46,986 bases of DNA from an uncultured Eubacteriales bacterium (GTDB lineage: Bacteria > Bacillota > Clostridia > Oscillospirales > Acutalibacteraceae): the NCBI GenBank assembly GCA_900315785.1, contig ONAL01000009.1:1-46986 (forward strand), in the 5' to 3' direction. Below are positions 16,625 to 25,082 of the stretch, in pieces; the stretch's first letter is position 1; each line of letters opens with the position of its first letter. The position numbers and the translations under genes are program-made. Below the pieces are notes generated by a model, which saw nothing but the letters and a program-made list of their open reading frames with translations, searched no databases and was not told the origin of the DNA.

Positions 16625-17170
16625 TTAAACAAAATCTCTATGACGGTACATAGTTACCTTTATTTTACCATAGTGTTTTTGTCTGTCAAGCATAAATTCA
16701 CCATAATTTGCAGAAATTTCTTCATTTTCGCTGTTTTCCGCAATAATCACGCCTGTTTTTTTCACTTTTTCGGCAATTTCGGGCAAAGCTTTTTGCAAAA
16801 TTCCCGTGCCGTAAGGCGGGTCAAGGAAAACAATATCGAATTTTTCGGTGATTGTGCCGATAAAAGACAGGCTGTCGGCGTGCAGAACCCTGCCCTTGTC
16901 GTAGAGTCCGACGTTGCTCAGATTCTTTCTGACGATTTCCACAGCCTTTCGCGAGCTGTCCACGAAGGTCGCGGATTTTGCTCCGCGGCTGAGAGCCTCG
17001 ATACCCATCTGACCGCTTCCCGCGAAGAGGTCGAGGAAGGTTCTGCCCTCGATATCAAACTGTATTGCCGAAAAAATGGCTTCCTTGACCTTGTCGGTTG
17101 TGGGACGGACGTCGTCGCCCTCGAGAGTAAGAAGCCTTCTGCCTCTGGCTGAGCCTGTAATCACGCGCAT
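16625..17170 (-). CDS. rsmD: 16S rRNA (guanine966-N2)-methyltransferase
   Basis: Rossmann methyltransferase of 181 residues. MRVITGSARGRRL start, PTTDKVKEAIFSAI, the SAM loop LDLFAGSGQMGIEALSRGA and the catalytic DPPY are typical of RsmD. The ATG at 17170 has AGGTGG upstream; GTG at 17179 is in frame but lies over the RBS. It is adjacent to coaD as in most bacteria and appears to have its own promoter overlapping the uvrC stop. Confidence 0.96.
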   Translation of the reverse strand: MRVITGSARGRRLLTLEGDDVRPTTDKVKEAIFSAIQFDIEGRTFLDLFAGSGQMGIEALSRGAKSATFVDSSRKAVEIVRKNLSNVGLYDKGRVLHADSLSFIGTITEKFDIVFLDPPYGTGILQKALPEIAEKVKKTGVIIAENSENEEISANYGEFMLDRQKHYGKIKVTMYRHRDFV

Positions 17171-17186
17171 AATAACCACCTTTTGT

Positions 17187-17215
17187 AGTATATCATATAT
17201 ATTTTGAAATTACAA
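17187..17215 (-). promoter_or_regulatory. Promoter for rsmD-coaD-coiled-coil
   Basis: Minus strand TTGTAA (17210-17215, overlapping the uvrC stop codon), 17 bases, TATACT (17187-17192) with a TGa extended -10. Confidence 0.5.
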
Positions 17216-19051
17216 ATCCTTGTGAAAATAATTGTAGACCGCGACCGCGGAGTCGTGGGTCATCTTGGGACAGTTCTCGAGCTCCTCGAGGTCGGCGTTG
17301 CGGATATTCGTGACGGTGCGGAAGTGCTTGAGCAGAGCCTTTGCTCTGACCGTTCCGACTCCGTCAATATCGGTAAGAGAGCTCTTGAACGCAGAGTTTT
17401 TGCGCCTCTGGTGATGATAGCCGATGGCGAAGCGGTGTACCTCGTCCTGCATTTTGCTCAGGAACGTGAACACGCTTCTGTAGGAATTTATCGAGACCTC
17501 GCCGCCCGAGCCAGTCACGGCTCTGGTGCGGTGGGACGAATCCTTGACCATACCGAAGAGCGGAACGTCGATGCTGTGCTTCCTGAGAATCGGCTCGACC
17601 GCCGCCACCTGACCCTTGCCGCCGTCAAGCAGAATGAGGTCGGGAAGTCTGCCGAAGCCCTCGCCGCTTTCCTTCTCCTTTTCGTACTCGTCAAAGCGCC
17701 TGTCGAGCACCTCTGCCATTGAGGCGTAGTCGTCCTGACCCTCAAAGGATTTTATCTTGAACTTTCTGTAAGCCGATTTGAGCGGCTTGCCGTTGTGGTA
17801 GACTATCATTCCCGCGACGTTCTCGGTTCCCGCGAGGTTCGAGATATCGTAGCTCTCGATGTATTCGGGGATTTTCTTCAAGCCGAGAAGCGAGCGGAGC
17901 TCTTCCAGAACAGAGTATTCCCCCGCGGTTCTGCTTTTTATCTGAGCGAGAACCTCGGCGGCGTTCTTGCGGCACATATTCACGAGCTGAACCTGCTCGC
18001 CGCGCTGCGGACAGGTGATATACACGCGCCTGCCGAGCTTGTCCGAGAGCCATTTCTCAATCAGAGCGCTGTCCTCGGGGAGCCTGTCGAGCGTGAGGTT
18101 TTTCGGGATTTCGCGGTTCATCGAATAATATCCCGTGATAAACTGGGACATCTCCTCCTCGCCGTCCATCGGGTTGTTAATCACAAAATGCTCGTGGTCG
18201 GTGAGCTGAGCGTTTCGGAATCTGAAAATCTGGAAGCAGCCGCGGTCGCCGTCGGTGAAGTACGCGATAACGTCCTGGTTAGGCACGTTGATTGACACGA
18301 CCTTCTGCTTGTCCGACATCTTTTTGACCGCCGCGATTTTGTCGCGGATTTTCGCGGCTTTCTCAAATTCGAGGTTATCGGAAGCCGTTTTCATTTCCTC
18401 GGTCAGCTTTTTTATCGACTCGCTGCCGCCGCCCTTGAGAAACTCAAGCGCCTGCTCGACGCTCTCGTCATATTCCTCAAAGCTCACCTTTCCCCTGCAC
18501 GGCGCCATACACTGCTTGATGTGATAGTTGAGGCACGGACGGCTCTTGCCGAAGTCGTCGGGGAATTTTCGGTTACAGGTCGGGAGCTTGAAAATCTTGT
18601 TGGCTTCCTCGACGCTCTGCTTGACGTAGAAGCTGCTCTTGTACGGTCCGATGTACGTCGCGCCGTCGTCCTTCTTCTGGAGCTCGTAGGTAAGCTTGCG
18701 CCACTTGTCGCCTGAGACGCGGATATAGCTGTAGCCCTTGTCGTCCTTTAAGAGGATGTTGTACTTGGGCGTGTGCTGCTTTATCAGACTGCACTCGAGG
18801 ATGAGCGCCTCGAACTCGCTGTCGCAGATGATATACTCGAAGAAATCGACGTTCCCGACCATTCGGCGCACCTTTTCGGGGTGGTTGTTCTGAGAGCCGA
18901 AGTACTGGGAAACGCGGTTCTTGAGTGCCTTCGCCTTGCCGATATATATTATTTTTTTGTTCTTGTCCTTCATTATATAAACCCCGGGCGAAAGCGGCAG
19001 AGCCATAGCCTTTCGGCGGAGTTCGGAGAGTTTTTCATTAATAACGCACAT
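17210..19051 (-). CDS. uvrC: Excinuclease ABC subunit C
   Basis: Makes both incisions in nucleotide excision repair with UvrA and UvrB, which are not in the window. 613 residues. A GIY-YIG nuclease domain lies at about 20-100 (PGVYIMKDK, IIYIGKAKALKNRV). The UvrB-binding UVR motif is near residues 200-240, followed by the RNase H-like 5' nuclease part (YDISNLAGTENVAGMIVY, LPDLILLDGGKGQV) and C-terminal helix-hairpin-helix motifs (LTDIDGVGTVRAKALLKHF). The start at 19051 is the best available ATG, but no clear RBS precedes it and it lies only about 11 bases after the T run of the HPr terminator. Confidence 0.94.
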   Translation of the reverse strand: MCVINEKLSELRRKAMALPLSPGVYIMKDKNKKIIYIGKAKALKNRVSQYFGSQNNHPEKVRRMVGNVDFFEYIICDSEFEALILECSLIKQHTPKYNILLKDDKGYSYIRVSGDKWRKLTYELQKKDDGATYIGPYKSSFYVKQSVEEANKIFKLPTCNRKFPDDFGKSRPCLNYHIKQCMAPCRGKVSFEEYDESVEQALEFLKGGGSESIKKLTEEMKTASDNLEFEKAAKIRDKIAAVKKMSDKQKVVSINVPNQDVIAYFTDGDRGCFQIFRFRNAQLTDHEHFVINNPMDGEEEMSQFITGYYSMNREIPKNLTLDRLPEDSALIEKWLSDKLGRRVYITCPQRGEQVQLVNMCRKNAAEVLAQIKSRTAGEYSVLEELRSLLGLKKIPEYIESYDISNLAGTENVAGMIVYHNGKPLKSAYRKFKIKSFEGQDDYASMAEVLDRRFDEYEKEKESGEGFGRLPDLILLDGGKGQVAAVEPILRKHSIDVPLFGMVKDSSHRTRAVTGSGGEVSINSYRSVFTFLSKMQDEVHRFAIGYHHQRRKNSAFKSSLTDIDGVGTVRAKALLKHFRTVTNIRNADLEELENCPKMTHDSAVAVYNYFHKDL

Positions 19052-19061
19052 AAAGCAATAC

Positions 19062-19090
19062 AAAAAAATAAGGGCGGAACCAATCCGCCC
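19062..19090 (-). terminator. Terminator after the HPr gene
   Basis: Minus strand GGGCGG-ATTGGTT-CCGCCC (19072-19090) followed by TTATTTTTTT. It lies between the HPr stop and the uvrC start. Confidence 0.85.
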
Positions 19091-19107
19091 CATAATAAGC
19101 TTACTTA

Positions 19108-19371
19108 TCAGCCAGCAAAACCGCTGTCAACCAGCGCTACAAGACCGTCTACAGCTTCCTGCTCGTCAGAGCCGTCAGCGATGATTTTGATGCTTGTTCC
19201 GCCGATGATACCTAAGGAAAGTACGCCGAGAAGGCTCTTCGCATTTACTCGTCTCTCTTCCTTTTCAACCCAAATAGTAGACTTATACTCGTTAGCCTTC
19301 TGGATAAAGAAGGTTGCAGGACGAGCGTGCAGGCCTGCCTTGTTTTTTACTAGAACTTCCTTAACGTACAT
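19108..19371 (-). CDS. ptsH: Phosphocarrier protein HPr
   Basis: Small phosphocarrier of the sugar phosphotransferase system, 87 residues. AGLHARPATF carries the histidine phosphorylated by enzyme I. The regulatory serine region is SLLGVLSLGI, equivalent to Ser46 that HPr kinase uses in Firmicutes. The presence of the active-site histidine argues against a Crh paralogue. Enzyme I is not nearby. RBS GAGAGG and a strong promoter upstream; a terminator follows, so it is probably mostly a single-gene transcript. A catabolite-control role is inferred from the family. Confidence 0.95.
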   Translation of the reverse strand: MYVKEVLVKNKAGLHARPATFFIQKANEYKSTIWVEKEERRVNAKSLLGVLSLGIIGGTSIKIIADGSDEQEAVDGLVALVDSGFAG

Positions 19372-19436
19372 AAGTAAAACCTCTCTAAATTCTAAATAGT
19401 TGTGTGGACCCTACCCACATTCCATTTATTTATTAT

Positions 19437-19464
19437 ATTATAACACGATTATTCGGCACGTCAA
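19437..19464 (-). promoter_or_regulatory. HPr gene promoter
   Basis: Minus strand TTGACG (19459-19464) and TATAAT (19437-19442), spacer 16. Start site near 19430, leader about 60 bases. Confidence 0.6.
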
Positions 19465-19539
19465 CACCGAAAAAATAATTTTGGATTTAATAACATTTTA
19501 GGGCTTTTTACAGAATAGCCGTTTGTGCAACTTAACTAA

Positions 19540-20268
19540 TTAATCGAGCGCCTCTTGGATAATCCTTTTTTCGTCGTCCGAAAGCTCCCTGTTTTCGAGC
19601 ATATCGGGACGTTTTTTCGCGGTATTTATCAGGCTGTGCTCATAGCGCCAGCGGTCAACCTTTCGGTGGTCTCCGCTGTAGAGCACGGGCGGAACCTCGA
19701 GCCCGCGGAAGCTCTGGGGCTTGGTGTACTGAGGGTACTCGAGCAAGCCGTTGTAATGGCTCTCCTCGGTGAAGCATTCGTCGTTCGAGAGCACCCCGGG
19801 AGCAAGTCTCGAGAGCGCGTCGATAAACACGAGAGCGGGCAGCTCGCCGCCTGTGAGCACATAGTCGCCGATGGAAACCTCCTCGTCGATGAACTCGTCG
19901 ATGATACGCTGGTCGACGCCCTCATAATGACCCGCCAGCACGCAGATGTTCTCCTTTTCGGAGAGCTCCTTGAGCTTGTCCTGAGTGAGCGGCTTCGCCT
20001 GAGGCGACATATAGATAAAATACGGCTTTGTTCCCCTCTGTTCGCAAATCGCCTCATAGCACAGCGCAATCGGCTCGCATTTGAGGAGCATTCCCATACC
20101 GCCGCCGTAGACCGTGTCGTCCACACGGCGGTGCTTGTCAAAGGCGTAGTCGCGCAGCTGGTGGCACTTGATTTCTATCGCCTCGGACTTCTGCGCTCTG
20201 CCGATTATGCTCTCGCCGAGGACGGCTTCGCACATCTCGGGGAACAGGGTAATCAAATCAATCTTCAT
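19540..20268 (-). CDS. trmD: tRNA (guanine37-N1)-methyltransferase
   Basis: SPOUT-class methyltransferase that makes m1G37 to prevent frameshifting. 242 residues. Hallmarks are ITLFPEMCEAVLGESIIGRA, DDTVYGGGMGMLLKCEP, the knot region VLAGHYEGVDQRIIDEF and IGDYVLTGGELPALVFIDA. It overlaps rimM by 11 bases, as is common. It is the last gene of the leftward operon. rplS, often the next gene, is absent here. Confidence 0.97.
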   Translation of the reverse strand: MKIDLITLFPEMCEAVLGESIIGRAQKSEAIEIKCHQLRDYAFDKHRRVDDTVYGGGMGMLLKCEPIALCYEAICEQRGTKPYFIYMSPQAKPLTQDKLKELSEKENICVLAGHYEGVDQRIIDEFIDEEVSIGDYVLTGGELPALVFIDALSRLAPGVLSNDECFTEESHYNGLLEYPQYTKPQSFRGLEVPPVLYSGDHRKVDRWRYEHSLINTAKKRPDMLENRELSDDEKRIIQEALD

Positions 20269-20770
20269 CGCCGAAAAGTCCCTTCATCGGACGAATGCGC
20301 ACAACGCCGCCGTCAATATCCTTTTCGACGACAACCTCGTCGATGACAGGCACAAGAAACTCGCCCGAGGGATTCTTGACCGTATAAACGTCGTTCGCGC
20401 CCGTCTTGAACACGTCGGCAATCTCGCCGTACTCCTTCGACGCGTCGTCAGCGTCGACGACCCTGCAGCCGATTAAGTCCTGGACAAAGTTTTTGCCCTC
20501 GGGGAGTCTGGCGTCGTCGCGGTCGATATAGAGCACCTTTCCTCTGAGCTTCTCAGCGTCGTCGATTGTCTCGACGCCCTCGAGCCTCAGAAGCACGATG
20601 TTTTTGTGCGGTCTCGCCTTTGACTTGAGCGAGGTTTTGCCCTCGTCAAAGTAGAGCTTCTTAAAGCCGCTGAGAAAGTCGGGGCTGTCGCACCATGGGT
20701 CGACGCGGAGCTCGCCGCGGATTCCGTGTGTGCCGACGATTCTGCCGACCTCTAAAAATTGTTTCTTCAT
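20258..20770 (-). CDS. rimM: Ribosome maturation factor RimM
   Basis: Assembly factor for the 30S head that binds S19. 170 residues with an N-terminal RimM beta-barrel (LEVGRIVGTHGIRGELRVDPWCD) and a C-terminal PRC-barrel domain (DLIGCRVVDADDASKEYGEI, FLVPVIDEVVVEKDIDGGVVRI). The ATG overlaps the stop of the patatin gene (ATGA) and its end overlaps trmD, so all three are likely coupled. The usual partners rpsP and khpA lie about 13 kb away on the other strand. Confidence 0.95.
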   Translation of the reverse strand: MKKQFLEVGRIVGTHGIRGELRVDPWCDSPDFLSGFKKLYFDEGKTSLKSKARPHKNIVLLRLEGVETIDDAEKLRGKVLYIDRDDARLPEGKNFVQDLIGCRVVDADDASKEYGEIADVFKTGANDVYTVKNPSGEFLVPVIDEVVVEKDIDGGVVRIRPMKGLFGDED

Positions 20771-21657
20771 CCGAAAATCTCCAAGATTCTGTCTTTTTCG
20801 CGCATTATCGCTTCGTAGCCTTCCTGAATGGTCTCGTCTACGTTGTTGATATCAAACAGCGCGGTGTTCTCGTTCTTAATCTCGACGGCATAGTCCGCCA
20901 TTTTCATCGACTCGCGCGTGCCGTTGATTGAGTAAACGTCGAGCGCTCTCCAGATAACCTTGATAAGTCCGTTGAGCCCCGGTGTGGGGTCGTAGTCCAT
21001 AATATCAAAGCCGATAGCGAGCACCTTGCCGACGCCCATATCCCTGAGGATTTTGACGGGCAGGTTGTCCTTTGAGCCGCCGTCGATAAAGTTGTAGTTC
21101 TTGTATGTACAGGTCGTGTAAATCGCGGGGAACGACATACTCGCTCTCACGGCGATTTCGGGCGGAACGTCCGTCAGATAATGGATATGGTCGTTCTTGA
21201 GCCCCTCTTCATAGGTTGTGAAAATACACTCATCGGTGGTGAGAGTATCCACGGTGCAAATCGAAAGGTTAATCGGCATATCCTGAAAGCTGTGGATATT
21301 CTTCATATACATAACCTCGCGGATAACGTCGGCGATGAGCTCGCCCGACTTGATTCCGTCGCGCTGAATGTTCTTGTTGAGGATAAACTGAGCGAGCGAC
21401 TTGAAGATAAGTCCGTTATCGATTTCGGCGAGCGTTTTCCAATGCTTCTTTGCGATTTGGGTCATTTCCTCGGCGGTAAAGCCCATAGCCGTGATAGCCG
21501 CCATAGCCGCGCCCGAGCTTGTGCCCGACACAAACTGAGGGTGAATTCCCAGCTCGTAGAGCGCCTTTATCGCTCCGATGTGAGCGATTCCCTGAAGTCC
21601 GCCGCCCGACATAGCTATGCCGATGCAGTTCCTTCTTTCTTCACGTGATAATTTCAT
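20767..21657 (-). CDS. Patatin-like phospholipase family protein
   Basis: 296 residues, predicted intracellular lipid acyl hydrolase. The catalytic set of the patatin fold is visible: oxyanion loop SGGGLQG (17-23), nucleophile elbow GTSSGA with Ser47, and the Asp of FIDGGSKDNLP. There is no signal peptide or membrane helix. RBS AGAGGA precedes the ATG. Substrate is unknown; the family includes RssA/YlbK-type proteins. It is tightly coupled to rimM downstream, and a membrane glycosyltransferase gene lies 18 bases upstream, so a role in envelope lipids is possible but only inferred. Confidence 0.9.
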   Translation of the reverse strand: MKLSREERRNCIGIAMSGGGLQGIAHIGAIKALYELGIHPQFVSGTSSGAAMAAITAMGFTAEEMTQIAKKHWKTLAEIDNGLIFKSLAQFILNKNIQRDGIKSGELIADVIREVMYMKNIHSFQDMPINLSICTVDTLTTDECIFTTYEEGLKNDHIHYLTDVPPEIAVRASMSFPAIYTTCTYKNYNFIDGGSKDNLPVKILRDMGVGKVLAIGFDIMDYDPTPGLNGLIKVIWRALDVYSINGTRESMKMADYAVEIKNENTALFDINNVDETIQEGYEAIMREKDRILEIFG

Positions 21658-21675
21658 AACCGTTTCCTCTAAAAC

Positions 21676-23391
21676 CTATTTGTAGAATTTATAAACATTA
21701 CAGTACGATTCGGTCTCTACAAAATAATCGTACCAGTTGTAGAAGTCCTCAAAATCACAGTCCTTCTGGATAAGCTTGTGGTGCTTGAAGTCGGTGTTCT
21801 TTGTGATGAAATCCATTACCTTTTGGCGGTCGGCAAGTCGGGAAATGTAGACCGTAACGGCTTTTTCCTGTCTGAGCTTTTCGTCCTTTGCCAGAGCCTC
21901 AAGGCTTGAGGTAAACTCCTTTTTCTCGCCGTTGTTCATATATGACTCGGCGAACGAGGAAATCTTGCCGTTCGTGACAACTCCCCTCTTGGTCGCGAAA
22001 GCGTCCAGCTCCTTTCCGAGGTTCGGGTCCATATCAGCCGTCTGGACAATCATAGCCTCGTCATAGTTTTCGAGCTTGTCTATGACCTTGTTCCATTCGA
22101 GCATAGCCGTGCCGACGAAAACCGCCTTGTCGGTCTTGGTCTGATAGAGGTTCGTTTTGCCGTAGGTGTAGTAGGGCTTGACAAAAACCACGGACAGAAC
22201 GCTCAGAGCGAGGATTGCCGCGGGAACAGCCAGAACGGCGTTCTTGCCTTTGAACACCTCGGTAATTCTTATGAACATAAACGCGAAGAGCATAGCAAGC
22301 GTCGGGAGCGAAGCCATAATATAGCGGTCGCTGTTGAACGGCGATACGAGCGAGATTCCGAAGAAGAACACAACCGTCGGGACGATTACGAAAACCGCCT
22401 TTCTGCCGAGCTTTTTCTTCCTGATAAATCTGAAATACACGAACGAAGCCGCCGCGATGATGGTGCAGAGCGCGAGCAGCCACACCTGACCGAGGAACAT
22501 ATCCTTCGCGAGCACCTCAAAGTAGGTGCAGAGCTTGTAAATCACATAGGTTACGACCGTGATGAGGTCAATCGAAATCTTGAGCGAGCCGAAGCCGCGG
22601 TTGCCGCCGAGCACGTTCTCGATGATATGCGGATAGATGAGCATAGCGATACCCGCTCCGACGACCGCAGTCGCGATGACGAGCAGCAAGTCCTTGACGC
22701 GCTTTTCCCTGAGCGTGAACACGAGGAATACGATTCCCACAAGTCCCGCAAAGAGGATAAAGTAATACTGAGTGAGGATACCGAGCGTGACAATCGGGAG
22801 CAGGATAAGGCAGTCCACAATTGAAACGCCGTCCTTTTTATCGTAAAGTCTGAGTATCTGATACAAAAACAGAAGCACGAAGAACGTGAGCGTCGCGTAC
22901 ATTCTCAGGTAAATCGTGGTCGTGAAGCACGCTATCGAGAGCGCGTAGGCGAGAACTCCGATTATCGCGTAGAGGTTGTTGTCCGTCACGCGCTTGCCGA
23001 TTAAGAAAAGCAGAATCAGAATTCCTGTCATAGCGAGAACGTTAATCGAGTACGCGAAGTATCGGCTGAACTGTCCAGGGAAGAACGAGCAGACCGTATG
23101 CACCAGCGAATAGTAGAACGGCGGGTGCGACGCGTCGATTACCTGGTTCTCAAAAACCTGAGCGTAGTTGAAGCGGTCGGAGTCGGAAACCGTGAGGTAC
23201 TCGTTGAAGTCCTCGGGAGAGTTCCAGCCGCCGTCCACGTTTAACTGCTTCTGGGTGTTTGCAAGGTTATAGGTGAGAAGCTCGTCCTCGTGGTAGCCCT
23301 GTTTTGTCGCTATGTAGAACGTGCTTATGCAAAGGCTCACGGCGATGATTACCGCGAGCAGAATCCTTGTGGTTTTGTTGGAAATCTTCAT
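21676..23391 (-). CDS. Polytopic membrane glycosyltransferase (GT39/ArnT-like)
   Basis: 571 residues. N-terminal membrane helix (about 9-27), then a first outside loop containing the acidic HEDELLTYN, and after a further stretch DASHPPFYYSLVH, the pattern of lipid-phosphate-dependent GT-C transferases (PMT, ArnT and YfhO-like). Roughly ten more hydrophobic segments follow up to about residue 400, then a soluble C-terminal domain. Such enzymes move sugars from polyprenyl-phosphate donors onto proteins or wall polymers outside the membrane. Donor and acceptor cannot be told from the sequence. RBS GAGGAGA is strong; the preceding NIF3-family gene ends 10 bases upstream. Confidence 0.8.
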   Translation of the reverse strand: MKISNKTTRILLAVIIAVSLCISTFYIATKQGYHEDELLTYNLANTQKQLNVDGGWNSPEDFNEYLTVSDSDRFNYAQVFENQVIDASHPPFYYSLVHTVCSFFPGQFSRYFAYSINVLAMTGILILLFLIGKRVTDNNLYAIIGVLAYALSIACFTTTIYLRMYATLTFFVLLFLYQILRLYDKKDGVSIVDCLILLPIVTLGILTQYYFILFAGLVGIVFLVFTLREKRVKDLLLVIATAVVGAGIAMLIYPHIIENVLGGNRGFGSLKISIDLITVVTYVIYKLCTYFEVLAKDMFLGQVWLLALCTIIAAASFVYFRFIRKKKLGRKAVFVIVPTVVFFFGISLVSPFNSDRYIMASLPTLAMLFAFMFIRITEVFKGKNAVLAVPAAILALSVLSVVFVKPYYTYGKTNLYQTKTDKAVFVGTAMLEWNKVIDKLENYDEAMIVQTADMDPNLGKELDAFATKRGVVTNGKISSFAESYMNNGEKKEFTSSLEALAKDEKLRQEKAVTVYISRLADRQKVMDFITKNTDFKHHKLIQKDCDFEDFYNWYDYFVETESYCNVYKFYK

Positions 23392-23401
23392 ATGAATCTC
23401 C

Positions 23402-24157
23402 TCAGATAAAATGTATTCCGTCGGTGCATTTTTCGCTCGCCATCACGCTGAGCTCGGGAAAGGCTTCCGCGAGCTTCTTCGCAAAGGGAGCGACGACAAT
23501 ATTCTCGGTGTGAAAGTGACCCGCTTCCACAACCGCCGTTCCAATGCGGTTAGCGTCGAGAATTTCGTGGTGCTTGATTTCGCCTGTCAGAAGCACGTCG
23601 GCGGAGTTCTCCTTTGCCGAAAATACCAAATCGCCGCCCGAGCCCGAGCAGATTGCGACCTTTTTTACCCGCTTTTCGGGATTTGTAAAGCGCAAGCCGC
23701 CGCAGCCGAGAGCAGCTTTGACCGTTTCGGCAAATTCACGACAGGATATTTCTTTTTCGAGCTCGCCGATGAGCAGACACTCGCCCTCGACGAAGCTGTA
23801 GTTCCTGACGCCCACTGCGTCGGCGAGACAGGTGTTCACGCCGAAAATCGGGCTCAGGTCGAGGTTTGTGTGCAGACAGAGCGCGGATATCCTGCGTTCA
23901 ATCAGCTTGTACACGACGCTGTCGGGCGCAATGCTCCTGAGCGGGTCGAAGATTACGGGGTGGTGGCTTATGATAAGCTGAGCGCCGAAATCCTCAGCCT
24001 CGATAATCACCTCGGGGGTGATATCGAGCGCGACGAGAACCCTTGTGGCGTCGCTTTCGCCGTCGCCGACAAGCAGTCCGACGTTGTCAAAATCCATAGC
24101 CGAACCGAGCGGCGCGAAGCCCTCGACAAAGGCGCAGATATCCTTAATTTTCTTCAC
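23402..24157 (-). CDS. NIF3-family dinuclear metal protein (YqfO/YbgI type)
   Basis: 251 residues. Metal-binding motifs typical of the family are present: DNVGLLVGD, ISHHPVIFDPL, CLHTNLD and, near the C-terminus, EAGHFHTEN. It is the short form without the extra PII-like middle domain of Bacillus YqfO. Often annotated as GTP cyclohydrolase I type 2; the biochemical role is uncertain. The start is GTG at 24157, inside the end of trmK (14-base overlap). The pair trmK-NIF3 is a very conserved Firmicutes neighbourhood. Confidence 0.93.
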   Translation of the reverse strand: MKKIKDICAFVEGFAPLGSAMDFDNVGLLVGDGESDATRVLVALDITPEVIIEAEDFGAQLIISHHPVIFDPLRSIAPDSVVYKLIERRISALCLHTNLDLSPIFGVNTCLADAVGVRNYSFVEGECLLIGELEKEISCREFAETVKAALGCGGLRFTNPEKRVKKVAICSGSGGDLVFSAKENSADVLLTGEIKHHEILDANRIGTAVVEAGHFHTENIVVAPFAKKLAEAFPELSVMASEKCTDGIHFI

Positions 24158-24806
24158 CGAGCAACAACCTCAATTCCTTTACAAGAGCCTTCAGCGAATG
24201 GTCGGAGCGGCTCTTGTTCTCGAGATTTCTAATCTGTTTATTGATATATTTCACACTTTCGCCGTCAGTTAAATCGAGCTTGCCGACAATCCTGAAAACC
24301 TCGGTCGGGTGTGTGCTTCTGCCCGCAAAGCTCGCGAGAATAACCGTGTAGCTCTTGCCTTTTGCCGTAAGAGCCTTCTGCGATTTTATCTCGAAGCCGT
24401 TTTCGCACAGCCACGAGACAAGCTCACAGGACTTGGTCATAGGCTGCAGAATCAGGTTTATTTCGGGGTTTTTGACGAGCTCGCTCTGCGAGAGGATATC
24501 GGCGATAACCTCGCCGCCCATTCCCGCGATTACGATGTCCGAGATTCCGTCCTCGGGCGTGAGCACGGAAACGCCGCTGCCGAGCCGAAGCTCGATGTTC
24601 TGAGCCGAGTATTTTTCGGCGGTCGCTTTTGCGCGCAGAAGCGGCTTTTCGTTGATATCGGACGCTATGGCGAAGGTGATTTTTCCGCTGTTTAAGAGCC
24701 ACACGGGCAAATACGCGTGGTCTGTTCCGACGTCAGCGAGCCTTGCGCCTTCACGGACAAGGCTCGCGCATACCGTCAGTCTTTCGTCAAGACTAAAAAG
24801 TCTCAT
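24144..24806 (-). CDS. trmK: tRNA (adenine22-N1)-methyltransferase
   Basis: SAM-dependent methyltransferase making m1A22 in tRNA, a Gram-positive-specific modification. 220 residues: LDERLTVCASLVREGARLADVGTDHAYLP is the conserved beginning with the SAM loop, and IAGMGGEVIADIL and LILQPMTKSCELVSWL follow. The C-terminal third is a helical coiled region. It begins three bases after the small DUF1858 gene and overlaps the NIF3-family gene. Confidence 0.94.
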   Translation of the reverse strand: MRLFSLDERLTVCASLVREGARLADVGTDHAYLPVWLLNSGKITFAIASDINEKPLLRAKATAEKYSAQNIELRLGSGVSVLTPEDGISDIVIAGMGGEVIADILSQSELVKNPEINLILQPMTKSCELVSWLCENGFEIKSQKALTAKGKSYTVILASFAGRSTHPTEVFRIVGKLDLTDGESVKYINKQIRNLENKSRSDHSLKALVKELRLLLGEEN

Positions 24807-24809
24807 TAA

Positions 24810-25004
24810 TCAGCCAATGACCTTTTTGAGCTCAGCTAAGAGAGCTTCGGGGTCAACGCCGTGAACCATACAAGCGTCTGCGATGCTCTCGCCGCGTGAC
24901 GCGGGACAGCCGAGGCAGTGCATACCGATTGACATAAACACAGGCGCAGCCTGGGGATAAGCGTCGAGTACGTCGCCGATGATTGAGTTCTTGTCTAATG
25001 TCAT
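24810..25004 (-). CDS. DUF1858 small redox-type protein
   Basis: 64 residues, cytoplasmic. It matches the DUF1858 / hybrid-cluster-protein-associated redox disulfide family: a start like NSIIGDVLDAYPQAAPVFMSIGMHCLGCP with a CxxC (C30, C33), then ESIADACMVHGVD. It may bind a metal or form a redox disulfide; the role is not established. RBS GGAGGT. It is the first gene of a seven-gene leftward operon that goes on with trmK, the NIF3-family gene, the glycosyltransferase, the patatin gene, rimM and trmD. Confidence 0.92.
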   Translation of the reverse strand: MTLDKNSIIGDVLDAYPQAAPVFMSIGMHCLGCPASRGESIADACMVHGVDPEALLAELKKVIG

Positions 25005-25033
25005 AATAATACCTCCATAAAGTTAATCAAATA

Positions 25034-25062
25034 ATTATATCACATATTTACCAAAAAAGCAA
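25034..25062 (-). promoter_or_regulatory. Promoter of the DUF1858-trmK-...-trmD operon
   Basis: Minus strand TTGCTT (25057-25062), 17 bases, TATAAT (25034-25039) with a TGa extension. It lies in the short gap after mutS2, where no terminator hairpin is visible, so read-through from mutS2 may add to it. Confidence 0.65.
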
Positions 25063-25082
25063 TTTGTCGAAAAGGGGAAAAA

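Noticed and set aside
16424-17152. A 242-codon open frame on the plus strand across coaD and rsmD
   Set aside because: It is antisense to two well-supported genes, has no RBS and no recognisable protein features.
19500-19539. Terminator after trmD
   Set aside because: Only a weak GGCT/AGCC pairing with a large loop is present and no T run follows in the right place.
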